NCBI GenBank assembly: GCA_030272155.1
Contig: CP126195.1
Span: 6,307,001 to 6,371,000 of the forward strand
DNA: 64,000 nt
Reading direction: 5' to 3'
From: Tetradesmus obliquus
Lineage: Eukaryota; Chlorophyta; Chlorophyceae; Sphaeropleales; Scenedesmaceae
Part shown: positions 1-17,335 of the stretch, one piece after another
Layout of the letters: every line of letters begins with the position of its first letter
How positions within the stretch are numbered: position 1 is the stretch's first letter
The notes under the pieces: model-generated
Databases searched by the model: none
Told to the model about the DNA's origin: nothing
Seen by the model: the letters and a program-made list of their open reading frames with translations, nothing else
Position numbers and translations under genes: made by a program

Positions 1-242
1 TGTGAAACTTCTGTTACATTTTCAGCACACACAGATCGGCTGCAACACGTCGCCCACACCTAACCTTGGGCACAAGAAACGCCAGCCCTGTTTCTTGCTT
101 GATCAGCAGGCTTTCACCTCTGCCAGGCCTCTGCTGCTACCTGCTGTGTGTTTGCTGTTCATGTTGTAAACTCGCTTACACATGGCATGCAGTCATCTGA
201 GCGAAACAGTCATTGTGTCACTTGCTTGGTCCCGGGCCCCAC

Positions 243-6130
<5,888 letters not shown>

Positions 6131-6605
6131 TCTGTTGGACCTCCTTCGACAGCGGTGGCAAGTTCTGTGCTGGTCACCAGGTGCGTGTGGTCCTGGTCAG
6201 TGGCCAAGTGTCTAAGGTCCTGGTAAAGCAAATAAACTGCATCAGTTAACCAAAGTCAAAATTGATCAAAGAACACACTCGCCGTATCCCTGGCAGAGCC
6301 GCTGTAACATGTCGTTGCACACCTGGCACCTTGATTCGGCACACACGGCCTGTGCATGGTTGCACGCATCGCACTCAGCACATGGCTGACATGCTTCTGC
6401 TTGCAGCCTTACCCTCTTCGCCCTTTACGTACACGAAACAACGCGAAGTTGGCGCTCTTTGCTTCAGCAGCAGCTTATGATCTGCAAAAGTGAAGTTCTC
6501 AAGTAATTTAGATGGCAACCAAAAATGCATCCAAGCTTGTAGCAGCACCTGGGCACTAGGCAACAAAGCCTGCTCTTCAAGTCTCAACTTGCGATCGCGG
6601 GCGCC
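6131..6605. promoter_or_regulatory. Divergent intergenic region
   Basis: These 475 bp separate the start codons of the SDR-MDR gene (minus) and the NTF2-like gene (plus), so they should hold both promoters and 5' leaders. I see no convincing TATA box or known element. Confidence 0.4.
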
Positions 6606-9002
6606 ATGGACTCCGGTAAGAGCCTTGAACTTTTTCATCACCACCCTCGATGTTGTGCGCTTGTCTGTTGCCTTGTTGGCATCATGGCCAGTTGTTGCTG
6701 TCTGCAGCAGCACCAGCACCCCCACCAGCAACAGCAAAAGCATAGCTGTGAACATGTTGAGGTGCTGCTCACCTAATTGGTTGCATATTGCTTTTAACAG
6801 TCAGCAGCGTCGAATGTGGCACCTGCAACTCAGCCCAGCACCAGTTGAGGCAACAGCAGCAGCATGGCGGGCTTTCAAGCTGGAAGCAAGCAACGCGTAG
6901 AACACGCACTGCACACACCACCTGCAAAAGCAATCAGACCGGCCTGTCTCACTATTGTGCTGCGCACGTTGCTAGGACACACAGCTGCCGCAGTCACTGC
7001 GTGACCACTGCCTGGCTGGCACTGCATACCCACAGCCACACTCAATGCCGTGTGGCGCGGTGTGTGGCATCAACCTGCTGCAATCACTCTTCACCCACTG
7101 CCAACCAAACCCTCATACTCACTGTTGTGCCGCACATGCTGCACTGCAGGCGGCGGCAACCTGGTCATGCTGCCGCGCGACGCGCCCACCGACGTGCTCA
7201 ATGAGCTGCAGCTGGTGCAGGACTTTTACGGCGCTGACACGCCCGCAGACCACCAGCGAGTGATGGCGCTGTTTGCGCCCAATGCGCGGCTGGACCTGCC
7301 GCAGATGTTTGTGGCAGGCAGGGACAATATCTCAGCGGTTATGTTCTACGCCAAGTGCTTCGTTGCAGACATAGATATTGAGCCGTATATGGTGGAGGTA
7401 GCAGCGCCGGGAGCAGCGGGAGCAGCAGGCCACGCGCATTACACCGCAACTGCCAGCACAGCTCCCACCAGCAGCACGACTAGCACAGACTCTACCAGCA
7501 GTACCTGCACCAGCGCAGCAACCAGCAGGCGGCGCCGACCCTCAGGCAAGCCACCAAAGGCACCATCAGCAGGCGCAGCAGCAGCAAATGGAACCGCAGC
7601 AGCAGCAGGTACCAGCGGCGGCAGGTCGCGGCTAGGGCGCAGCAAGCAGCAGCAGCAATCGCAGCAGCAGCCGCTGCTGCAGCAGCACCCGCTGCTGAGC
7701 AGTGACGTGCAGCCGCGCAGCAGGGGTGGGCGGCAGCAGCAGCACCACCATAGTGATCAGACGACCACTACAGACCAGTTTGATGGCACAGCACAGAACC
7801 AGTCTGCGCAGGTGAGCAGTGTACTGTGGCAGCACACAGGAGTGGTCCTCAAAGCTGTGAGCAGCAAAGAGCTGCCAGGCTTATTGTATACTGTGGCAGC
7901 ACATGTTGATTGTTTGCAGAGCTGCGAGCAGCAGCAGCAGTGTGCGCGTTGTGCATGCACGTCTGTTTGCACAGCAGCGGCATGCTGTCCGGCAGGCTGG
8001 TGCAGCTAGCGGCACCTGGCGCGCCAGCAGCTCATGCAGGAGCTTTGCTTGCAAGCACTTGCTCAGCTTGTGGAGCACACGGCAGCCAGCAATGCCCCAA
8101 AGGCAAACTTATCCTTTCATCATGTTTTCGATCCACAGTCACATGCTGTCGCGTACACTGACCGCGTATGGCTGTTGCCCTGCTGCGTGTTTGCGCAGGT
8201 GCCGTCGAGCATGTCGCGCACGCACGTGTACGCAGTAGCCACCATCACGCCCAAGGCGCTCTCGCGGCTGCTGACACTCAACCTGCTGCCGAGGTAGGCA
8301 CCACAGTGAAAAAGCCAACAGCAGTAGCATGCGCTGGCAGCAGCAGCAACACGGACAGCAGACTGCACACTGGCACAGCGTACAGTGTGTGGAGTCTTAG
8401 CGACAGCAGTGAAGGATTACTGTCTCGCTCAGCGCAGACTCTGGCGCAGCCATCCTCTTCTGGAACCATATCATGTTCCTTGTGTTGTCCTGCCAGGTTT
8501 GCCTGCGCATATTCATCATGCTTTGGCTCAGCGATCACCCCTTGACACTTGTACTGTTTTGTGCAGGGAGATCCACCTGCACACGCGCATCACGCTTTGG
8601 CTCTGCCATCGCGCCGTCAACACCCCACTAAGCATTGTTGTGTTCGTTTAGGCCCGCAGGGAGGTCTACCTGCGCACGCGCATCACTCTTTGGCTCTGCC
8701 ATTTCACCCAAACATCCCATTACTTATACCACCATACTGTCTTTCATGCCCGCAGGGAGATCCACCTGCGCACGCGCATCACGCTGCTGTGGGACGACGA
8801 GGCAGGCGAGGTGCTGCTGCTGCAGGAGCGGCCCGACAACCTGCCAGTGGGCCTTGTCCCAGGTGCTCTGAAGCGGGGGCTAGGCCGGCTGCTGGGCTAC
8901 GCCTCCACACGCAGCCAGTGGCTGATTGGGCGGCTGACTAACACGCGGCTGCTGGCGGGGCGCTGGCCCGGGCTAGCGCAGCTGTACGGCACGGGGCTGT
9001 GA
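6606..9002 (+). CDS. NTF2/SnoaL-like domain protein
   Basis: Four exons: 6606-6615, 7150-7811, 8031-8293 and 8756-9002, giving 393 residues with consistent phases. The first exon is only 10 nt (ATG GAC TCC G) in a strong start context (GCGCCATGGA). It is supported by the codon it completes with exon 2 (MDSGGGNLV). Residues 12-80 (ELQLVQDFYG, FAPNARLDLP, GRDNISAVMFYAKCF) look like the first half of an NTF2/SnoaL fold. An Ala/Ser/Thr/Gln-rich insert follows. The second half of the domain (THVYAVATITPK, LHTRITLLWDDEAGEVLLLQERPDNLP, LPVGLVP) is in exons 3-4. The exon 3 start (8031 or 8028) is the least certain border. The function is unknown; plant and algal proteins of this type are uncharacterised. 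Confidence 0.6.
8490..8800 (+). repeat. Acceptor-edge array of the last exon, four copies
   Basis: The start of the last exon (CAG, then GGAGATCCACCTG, encoding EIHLRTRITL) is found at 8567, 8660 and 8756. A decayed copy near 8495 reads CCAGGTTTGCCTGCGCAT. The spacing is 93-96 bp. Only the copy at 8756 runs on into the rest of the exon; the others turn into TTTGGCTCTGCC and then intron-like sequence. Confidence 0.85.
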
Positions 9003-9392
9003 CAGCAGCGCAGCGCACGAGTGCAGCAGGCGCATCTGGTAGTGCTGGGGATCAGGCTGCAGGTGGCTGCTGGCGGGGTGCTGGCCTGGGCTGGCGCAGC
9101 TGTACGGCACGGGGCTGTGACAGCAGGGCAGCAGCGCTGCGGATCGGCCAGCATGATTGCCGCAGGCGCATCTATCAGTGCTGGGGATCAGGCTGCAGGA
9201 GGCTGCTGGCGGGGCGCTGGCCTGGGCTGGCGCAGCTGTACGGCACGGGGCTGTGACAGCAAGGCAGCAGCGCTGCGGATCGGCCAGCATGATTGCCGCA
9301 GGCGCATCTATCAGTGCTGGCGATCAGGCTGCAGGAGGCTGCTGGCGGGGTGCTGGCCTGGGCTGGCGCAGCTGTACGGCACCAGGCTGTGA
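8945..9392 (+). repeat. 136-bp tandem array copying the gene's last codons and stop
   Basis: The final codons of the NTF2-like gene (RWPGLAQLYGTGL and TGA) recur three times after the stop with an exact 136-bp period; the repeated block starts at 9021, 9157 and 9293. The units also carry CATCTATCAGTGCTGG and GATCAGGCTGCAGG. The third copy has ACCAGGCTGTGA in place of ACGGGGCTGTGA. The array should lie in the 3' UTR. Confidence 0.9.
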
Positions 9393-11252
9393 GCTTGTGG
9401 CAAACAGTTGTGACCGTCCCTGAGCCCTACAGGTATGGGCTGCGCCAACTGTCCCTGTATCTTGCAACAACTACAGTTGTGGCAAATTGCTGGGGCAGCG
9501 GCGGTGTGCGCATTGAGGTGTTGGGGTGCTCTGGGCCATGTTGTACGATGGTGGCAGTTTTGTGTGTGTTGCGAGTGGGTGTGCGCATGCTGCAGCAGGC
9601 CTGCAGGGTGCGAGGGAGAGCGCGGCTGCAGCTGCTGCGGATGCGGCATGTGTAACATGCGCGCAGCGTGCGCTGTACTTGTTGGTATGTGTTAAAGGCG
9701 TGTGTGGGTGCTGTACTGCGGAGCAGTTTGATGTGGCCTAGGGGAGATTGAGTGCTGGAAAGCCCGCTGGCTTGTACGCTTCATGTGACCGGGTGTGCGG
9801 CAGGGTGTGTGTAGGTTATGCAGTGAGATGATGTCCCTGCGCGTTGCGTGCTTGCTTTGACTGTAGGCAGTGTGTGTAGCAACGAGAGAGCTGTGTGTTT
9901 CTTTGCGCGCTTGTCAGGGGCACAACCTTAACCTTGCAAGCGCAAGTGTGTGTAGTTAGCAGTTGGTAGTTGTACGTGTGTCGCTGGCTTGCGTAGTGTG
10001 CCTGGACAGCAAGCAAATTTGGCACTGTCTGGCTTGACTGGGTGGCTTGACTGGGTGGCTTGACTGTGTGGCTTGATGAAGGCTTGACAGGGCAGCAGCT
10101 TTCTGTCTCTGGTAGAGTGGTACAGGTGTGGCCGCACATATCGCTGGTCAGGCGGCTGCTTGTGATGCACATGGCGATGGCGTGGTTGCGTGGTTGCACA
10201 CATGCGGTATCGCGCAGCTTCAGCTGCAGCACAGCGCGCACTGTATGCTGCAACGGATGCGTGGCGTAGCGCCTGCAGGTGCGGCCCCCAGCTCTGCGCC
10301 TCTAGATTTGAAAGTGCAGGAACATGCCTGGTATGGCAGCAGCAGCAGCAGCGCTGCACTGCAAGCACTGTTTGGTGATGCTGCTGCTGGCGTGAGCGGC
10401 GGTGATTGGTGCTCTTTGTGCGAGCGCATTTTGCAGCAGCTCAGTTTTGGCGCGTATGCGCAAGCCAGCTTGTTTGACGAAGAAGAAAAGGTGGACGTGA
10501 GGCTGGTGCATCACACGCATTCTGCTGTGCCTGATAGATTCCCGCAGCTGCATGTTTTTGTGGCACAACACCTGTTGTTGTGCACAGGTGGCACCTGCTG
10601 TGGTTTTTGCACTCGTGACGACCACAGGCAGCAAGCTGATTGCTGCAGCAGTTTTGTTTGATGTGGTACGGCTACGTTGCTGTCATCAGAAGTTTGACGC
10701 AGTGATTGGCAGTGCCTGCATATACAGCAGCATGGCTGCGCCGTCCAGCCAGCCACCGTAATCAAGCAGGGTGGTTTGCTGCATGTTTGGAGATATCAAC
10801 AGCTGGTCATTAAGCTGTGCACGCTTGGTTGCTCGCCTGTGCTCTGGCGTGTACATTTAGCTTCCAGTTCTCGTCTTTCATTGGTGATGAGCTGCCAGGG
10901 AGCTGATGTCTGACTGTGACCAGGTAGCCAGTGATGGACACGTGCACCTGGTGTGTAGTTGAGTGGGTCCCTTTCTCTTTGTAAAACCTGGCTGCTCAAC
11001 TCTCTCAAACCAACTGACATGCGATTTCACGTTGTCAAGGCGCGCAACACACTGTGGACTCAACAGCAGGTCAAATAGAATGACAGAACCCCATGCTGCC
11101 AGGTTGCAAGTTCAACTTGAAGTTTCCAACCGGGGTCAATGCTTTGCCGGACATGCACCACTGGCACGGCATGAATGCAACCACACCACGTATTTGAGAA
11201 CGAACAGCATCGGGCCCCTTACTGTACAGGAGGCTTTACGAGCACGGTCGCC
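9393..11252. other. 1.9-kb stretch without a firm gene
   Basis: The first part is probably 3' UTR of the NTF2-like gene. A 13-bp repeat (GGCTTGACTGGGT, three and a half copies) lies at 10031-10085. An open frame at 10128-10661 (+) has one plausible stretch (GGDWCSLCERILQQL, SFGAYAQASLFDEEEK) but no recognisable family and no supported splice sites, so I do not call it a gene. The last 300 bp should contain the promoter of the SET-domain gene. Confidence 0.4.
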
Positions 11253-12069
11253 ATGTCAGCTGTGCAGCTGTCGTGCCCGCCCTTGCCAGCGTTGCGAACG
11301 GGTCACCGCCGTGCAGCTACCAGATGCCAGGCGGTATCAACCGCTGACAAGTAAGCTTCTGCATGCCGGCACGCTCAATGGGCGCCTCAGCTCTGAGCCC
11401 TCATGCAGGTGCTGATTGTGTTGCTGCTGCTGTTGCTGTTCAGCCTGTCCTCCACCGTATGCAACTCCGAAGTTTTGTATAATGAAACAGTGGTGCTTGG
11501 TCGAGGGTCTATCGTTTGCGTGCGTTTTTTGCCCGCCTGCAGGCACAGCACAGCCTCTGCTGTTCTGGGCTGGGCCACCTGCAAAGATCTGCGCTATGAG
11601 CAGCTACCAGTGCAGGTGCAGCAGCACCCGGAGTATGGCCGCTGCCTGGTGGCTGTGCAGGACATTGCAGCAGATGAAGTGCTGCTGTCTGTGCCAACAG
11701 ACAGGGTGTTCGCCAGCCAGGTGTGACACACACCAGCAGGAGCATGTTGGGTGGGGCTGCAGGCAATTCAGATCACACAGCTGATGATGTTTTGTTAACC
11801 CAGCAGCGCAAGCAAGAAGTGGACTCGCGAAACTCCCTAACAGATGTCGCTTATAGCTGGCCTGCGCATGCCGTCAACAAATCATTCGCACCCGGCGCCT
11901 GGACTCCTCAGTCAAACATGCAGCACCTGCTGTGCCGCTTGTGACATTGTTCCCTGGCAACTTACATGTGTTTGGTTGCGCTGCAAACCGCAGGCAGCAG
12001 ATGACTTGCAGATGCACTGGGCAGCTGAGATGGGCCTGCGGCTGCTGCAGGAGCGCCATGCACACCGCC

Positions 12070-12112
<43 letters not shown>

Positions 12113-14426
12113 GGGCTTTTGGGGCACTTGGGTTGACAGCCTGCCGGCAAGCGTAGTGACGCCGGTTGAGTTCACTGCGGCAGAGGTGCAGCAGCTGGTG
12201 ATGCCCAGCGCTGTGCAGGTGGGGGCACCTGCGGGAAGGCAGCGCAGCAGACAAGTACAGGGCCAGCGGGGGATTGCAGAAGCTTGTGCAAATGCTACTG
12301 CATTACGCCCCTGCTCCATTCAACACCAGCTGTCCCGGCACTAGATCGCCAACTGGCGGTTGCTAACTGACCGTCAAACACCTGCCAGTGCAGAGTCAAA
12401 CACCTGCTGTATCAACAGCTGTAAATGATGCGCGAATGATGGCAGATTGGGGCACCACATGTGGAAGCCCTTCCTCAACTGCCATGCATGCCTCCAGCAG
12501 TCTGTCTGGGCCCGACCTCTGCGCACAGCACACAGCGCCAGGCAGCGACACATGCCTAGCACCCTGATAATGCCATTGACATGTTTCGTGTGCCCCCGCT
12601 CAGGCGGTGCTCAACATGCGCGCCTGCCTTGAGGACTGCTACTGCGAGCTGGAGCAGCAGCTGCAGCAGATCGGCTGCGGCTGGCAGGACTTCCTGTGGG
12701 CGGTGCAGGTGCGGCTGTTGGTGGTGGTGGTTTGGTGGGGGTGAGGGGGGGGGGGTGCAGCAGCTGTGGGCGGTGCAGGTGTGGTGGCGGGGCGGCAGCT
12801 GCAGTCACTGCAGGCGTGTGCTGTGGGTGTGGCCTGCTGTTGTGCTGCATTTGGCTGAGGCAGCAGGTGCAGTAGACGCGCACAACGCAATCTGGGTGCT
12901 AGGCAGGATCCATGTGGTTTAGCTACAAGTACCAAACATCTACCTACCCGCCCGCCCGCCCGCCCGCCTGCCTGCCTGCCTGCTTGCTATCCTGCCAGGT
13001 ACTGCACAGCCGCTGCTTCTTTGAGCCCACGTCGCAGCGACACCTGGCAGGTGGGTGGCTGCTGCTGCACAAGCAGCAGCAAAACGCGCAGGCGTTGCGC
13101 TCAGGGCAATTGAATCGGCAGCGCACAGCAGTGCAATGCACTGCAAGCCAAATGAGGTTTTACGCCAGCACATGTGGTACCTACATCGCAGCCGCATGCC
13201 TGATTACAACAATGACGTGACAACGCGGGTATCCTTGGCACACAATTGCACACGTACGCACCATTGCATGCGGTTGACGGTGCTGTGCCCTTGCTGGCAG
13301 CACCTTGCGATTCACCGCTGTGCTTGCAGCCGGCCTCTTTTTTTGCATGCAGCAAGCACCCACATGCTCTGTACGCCGCACAAACAAACACTGCAACGGC
13401 CCACCTGCCCTGCTGCCTGCCGTTCTGCCATCGCACCGCAGTGCCCGGTATAGACATGTGCAACCACAGCAGCACCGCGCCAAATGCATCAGTGCGCATG
13501 CTGCACAGCCCAGGGGCATGCCAGGGGCTGGCAGCACTCGAGGAGGTGGCCCCGGCAGTAGCAGCAGCAGCATGCGGCAGCTACTTCCAGCTCCTCGCAG
13601 GTAGGCGGCAGCTGCTCTGCAGTGCGTACTGGCTTGATGCTGCACTGAATTGCGCGGATGTAAAGATGGACAGTCTAGCATGAAAAATGCAAAGCTGCGC
13701 ACCTTCAAACATTGATGTGTTGCAGCGACTGGTTCTTTCCCTGCACGTGCTACTTTGCTGAAGCTGTCGCACCTGCAGGAGCTGCCGCTAAATACTAGTA
13801 GCTTCACTGCTGCTGCTGCTGCTGCTGCAACAGGGCCAGAAGGCATTGCTGCTGGGCAGCAATTGTGCATCAGTTATGGCAGCTGGCCGGCAGAGCCTTT
13901 CCTGCTGCTGTTTGGCTTCGTACCGCAGCCCAACCCGTTTGACTGCATCACGCTATTCAGCAGCATGCAGCACATGGCAGACTGCTACCTCGCATGCTGC
14001 GCTGCAGCACTACCAGCAGCAGATGGCAGCAGCGGTGCCGCCGCAGCAGCGCAGCAGCTGCTGCAGTCGCCGGCGTTCTCTGCCGAGTTCAGGCAGCAAG
14101 TGGAACGCATAGAACAGAAGCTGCTGCAGCAGCAGGAGGCAGCAGGGGGCGCTGCTGGCGGGCCTGGGGGCTTCCATGACTTGATTGTGAATGCTTCAGG
14201 GGTAGATGGCCGCCTGTCTGCTGCCTTGGCAGGCATGCATGAGGCCGTAGCAGCAGCAGCAGCAGCAGTACAGCAGAATGCAGGCGGTATCAGCAGCAGC
14301 ACTGCAGGTGTGCTGCAGGATGGGGCAGCAGTAGGGGCGGTTGCGGCAGCTGTGCAGCAGCTGCAGTTGCCGCTGGGTGTGGTGCTGCTGCATCGGCTGC
14401 AGCAGGTGACCGGAGAGATTGAGCAG

Positions 14427-14460
<34 letters not shown>

Positions 14461-14633
14461 CAAGCAGTGTGCTGCCGCAGGCATGCACTGCCGCAGGTGG
14501 TGAGGACGATGAGGACAGCAGCTGTTACGAGGCGTCTCCAGCACACACAGAGCTGATCCAGCAGTATTGCAGCAGCAAGGCAGCACTTGCCCGACAGCTG
14601 ATAGTTCAGTATGGAGGCAGTGCTAGTGCTTAG
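11253..14633 (+). CDS. Plastid SET-domain methyltransferase (Rubisco LSMT/SETD6-like)
   Basis: Seven exons: 11253-11350, 11543-11720, 11994-12218, 12604-12708, 12999-13050, 13442-13600 and 13726-14633. All phases match. Exon 1 (32 codons) is basic and rich in Ser, Ala and Arg with no acidic residue before its end (MSAVQLSCPPLPALRTGHRR), as in a chloroplast transit peptide. Exon 2 starts the SET N-terminal part (GRCLVAVQDIAADEVLLSVP). Exons 4-6 carry WQDFLWAVQVLHSRCF and VPGIDMCNH, the SET-I border and the NH cofactor motif. Exon 7 has the catalytic-Tyr motif (LCISYGSWP) followed by FLLLFGFVP, typical of the lysine-methylating LSMT class. The C-terminal part matches the position of the Rubisco-LSMT substrate-binding domain but is interrupted by Ala, Gln and Ser runs. 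The substrate is unknown; plastid Rubisco or aldolase would fit the family. Confidence 0.8.
12690..12780 (+). repeat. Donor-edge copy of SET exon 4
   Basis: The exon end CTGTGGGCGGTGCAG with its GTG donor (at 12709) is repeated 70 bp downstream (donor near 12779). A G-rich run of ten G lies between them. Confidence 0.75.
12953..12987. repeat. (CCCG)n(CCTG)n tetranucleotide tract
   Basis: Consecutive CCCG and then CCTG units lie directly before the acceptor of SET exon 5 (12999). They serve as a C-rich tract in front of the AG. Confidence 0.85.
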
Positions 14634-15339
14634 AGGTACGGCTAACACGTCTGGTTAACATAGATGCAGCTGCACATGCATGAGCTGCTGGGGTTCAGCA
14701 GCCATGGTGGCCTTTCGGGGGACCACTTCTTGCCGTATGAGTATGCAATATTTTGCATCATGCTTGTTCTTGTAATGAATGCAATCGGCAACTTTCTTTA
14801 TATGGGGTGCTTTCCAACCTGTTGCTGCACCAGCCCCTCGCGGCCTGAGCAGCAGCATGTGTTGTGTGTTGTGCTGCACTGGGCGTCCTACCTGCTTGTT
14901 GCAAGCATACAAGCACGATAAGATTTGCAAAAGCCGTTGTGCTGAGTCATACAGCTCCGTACCGAGCGGAGCATCGTGAGTAATCTGCTGGTGTATGTCC
15001 TGTGTTCTTTGTCTCTGCAACCGTTGCTCTGAGTTGGTGCCCGGCCCATCAAGTATCAAGACTAGAGTGAACACGGTTTTAGGCATACACGAATAGTAAA
15101 GCCGTCGACAGGCGGGTCCCAGGACGTGTAGATGGTCATGGGTGATGCGACGAAAGAACAGAACCTCGCGGAAGCCAGGTTACCAACATACATTGGGCGT
15201 TCAGGGGAAGCAACCTAAACTATTATTTGTTCCAGCTTTTGTGTCTAGCTGTCTTCGCGTATTCCTCGTCGTAGCTGGCTTCGCAAGTGCCTTGACGGTG
15301 CGATCACCTTGATCACACCCTGCAAACGTTAACAGAGCA
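14634..15339. other. Intergenic, no gene seen
   Basis: 3' flank of the SET-domain gene and 5' flank of the Cys-rich gene. Open frames here are short and look random. Confidence 0.4.
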
Positions 15340-17164
15340 ATGAGCGGCAAGACCATTTTCTTCGGTCTTTTGCTTGCTGCCGGACTGGCATGCGCTGCAG
15401 CGCAGGCCTGCCCCAGCACTGTCTGCAAGGTAGGTGCAGGGCACCCACTTTGCCAGTTGGCGTAGGCTGAGATCGTTCTTTGGGAGCACTTCAGACGCAG
15501 AACATGGTGACATCTATGTTACCTGCATCGGAATGGATGGCCTTGGCATGGAAGCAACAGTACTAGCAGCGGTAGCTGCAGTGACACACCAGTAGCAGCA
15601 GCAGCAGCTCCACCAGCACCAGCACCAGTGCAGCGACCACGCAGCAGCACTGCCTGCCATCTGACCACCCTAACCATCCTGCAGGCCAAGTTTGACAACG
15701 CCTACCCCGCACCAACCGACTGCTGCGTGCATGACTACAAGGCAAACCCCAAGTGCAAGGTGCGCAGCAGCAGCCTCAGCATGCACAACAGAAGTGTCAG
15801 CACATCACCGCCGCAGCTGCAGCAGCCTCAACAGCAGACCAATGTTTGTTGATGAGCCCTGCTTATCTGCCCAGCGGCTTCCTGCATTGTTTCTTTGCCA
15901 GATGCTTAGCTTCCTGGAAGCGCCCCAGCATTGCTCAACGCCCTGTGCTCCCCTGACACACAGCAACGCAATGCTGCGCCGCCTGTGTGCTGTGTCGGCT
16001 GCAGTGGGGCGGCACGCCTGTGTCGTGGACCCAGGTGCGCACCTGCAGCGCTGGTGGTGCATCTTACAGCGTGCTGGCGCAGGGCAACTTCCAGGGGCCC
16101 CCACCCAGCTCGGCAGAGTGCCGCTGCGCCAACACAGTTGCCGCGCCCAGCGGCGGCAGCCAGGGCGCTACCAAGCCCCTGCAGGTGCGGGTGCTGTGCT
16201 GGTGTTGTGTTGTTCGATGATGGAATTGTGTCATTAAAACCTTATAACAGCAAAAAGATGCATGGAGACAGGTATGGATGCAATGCCAGGAGCCATGCAG
16301 CAGTACAGTAAGCTGCTGCGGCAGCAGCAGGTGATGGTGATCAGCAGCAGCAGCAGCACGATCAGCCTGCAGCTTTGTTTGTTGGGAGTAAGCAGCACTA
16401 CGGGCAGTAGCGCTGACGGTGGCGCCTGCAGCAGCTGGCAGGCAGTTGAACAGAGACGCCAGCCGCTGTAGGTGCCACCTACGGGTCAGTAAGCAGTGCT
16501 ACAGCCCTGGAAGTGCGGCTTCAGCAGCACATTGCTCCGCATGTACGGTTACATGTTTTACAAGCTCACTTGCTAACCACTTGTCATCTGTGTGTGGTGC
16601 GCCTGCTGCGCCTGTCGCTGCTGCTGCTGCTGCTGCTGCAGGTATCCAGCAGCGTCACGCTGAAGCCCCAGGCTGACAAGGACATGGCCGGCAATGACAT
16701 CAGCTGCAGCGGGCAGAGCTTCTGCAAGGTGCGGCACAGCACAGGCGGGCACGCAGCAGCATGGCCGATGCTGTGTGGGGTATAGCAGTCGAGTGACAGT
16801 GGCTGTGTTTACGGCTGCAGCAGTGCAGCACGGCAGGCAGCTAATCGCAGGTGTTGGGAAGTGCAGATAGCAGGTGGCGAAAGCCACTCTGCTTTTATTG
16901 GACAGGCTGTACTGCACTGATGGGTCCTGCTGAGCGTCCTCCTGTCTGTTGCATCTCATGACTGCCGTGTGCCAATGTGTGCGTTGTGTGCCGCAGGTGT
17001 GTGGCGGCCTGGAGGCTGTGCGCGCTGCGTGCGCCAAGCAGCAGCCAGGCTGCAAGGCGCTGACCTTCAACCCCCTGGAGGGCTGCGGCTACCTTAAGAA
17101 AGCCTCAGGGGCGCTGACCAGCAGGCAGGGATGGGTGACGTACGTGCAGTACACACCCAAGTAG
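15340..17164 (+). CDS. Small secreted Cys-rich protein
   Basis: Five exons: 15340-15429, 15685-15759, 16005-16184, 16642-16728 and 16997-17164. All have lengths divisible by three and phase-0 borders, giving 199 residues. Residues 1-23 form a signal peptide (MSGKTIFFGLLLAAGLACAAAQA). The mature part has regularly placed Cys: CPSTVCK, DCCVHDYKANPKCK, RTCSAGG, ECRCANT, SCSGQSFCK, CGGLEAVRAACAKQQPGCK, GCGYLK. The last exon resembles a PAN/apple-type module (CKALTFNPLEGCGYLKK). An extracellular, wall or ligand-binding role is likely but not shown. Because all junctions are phase 0, exons could be skipped or shuffled without a frame change. The exon 3 start could be another AG nearby. I do not recognise a named family. 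Confidence 0.65.
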
Positions 17165-17335
17165 AGGCAGCACGTGCAGTAGACAACCAAGCAGACTTGA
17201 TTGTGCAGGTGCACACCCAAGTGCGGACGGGCTGGGTGACGTACGTGCAGTACACACCCAAGTAGACGCAGCACGTGCAGTACACAACCAAGTGCGCACG
17301 GGATGGGTGGCGATTGTGCAGTACACGCCCAAGTA
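17128..17335 (+). repeat. 3'-terminal coding echo, three copies
   Basis: The final codons GWVTYVQYTPK and TAG of the Cys-rich gene recur twice after the true stop, ending near 17264 and 17335. The second copy keeps GGGCTGGGTGACGTACGTGC and the CCCAAGTAG stop. The third differs slightly (GATTGTGCAGTACACGCCC). Each carries its own in-frame TAG. Confidence 0.88.
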
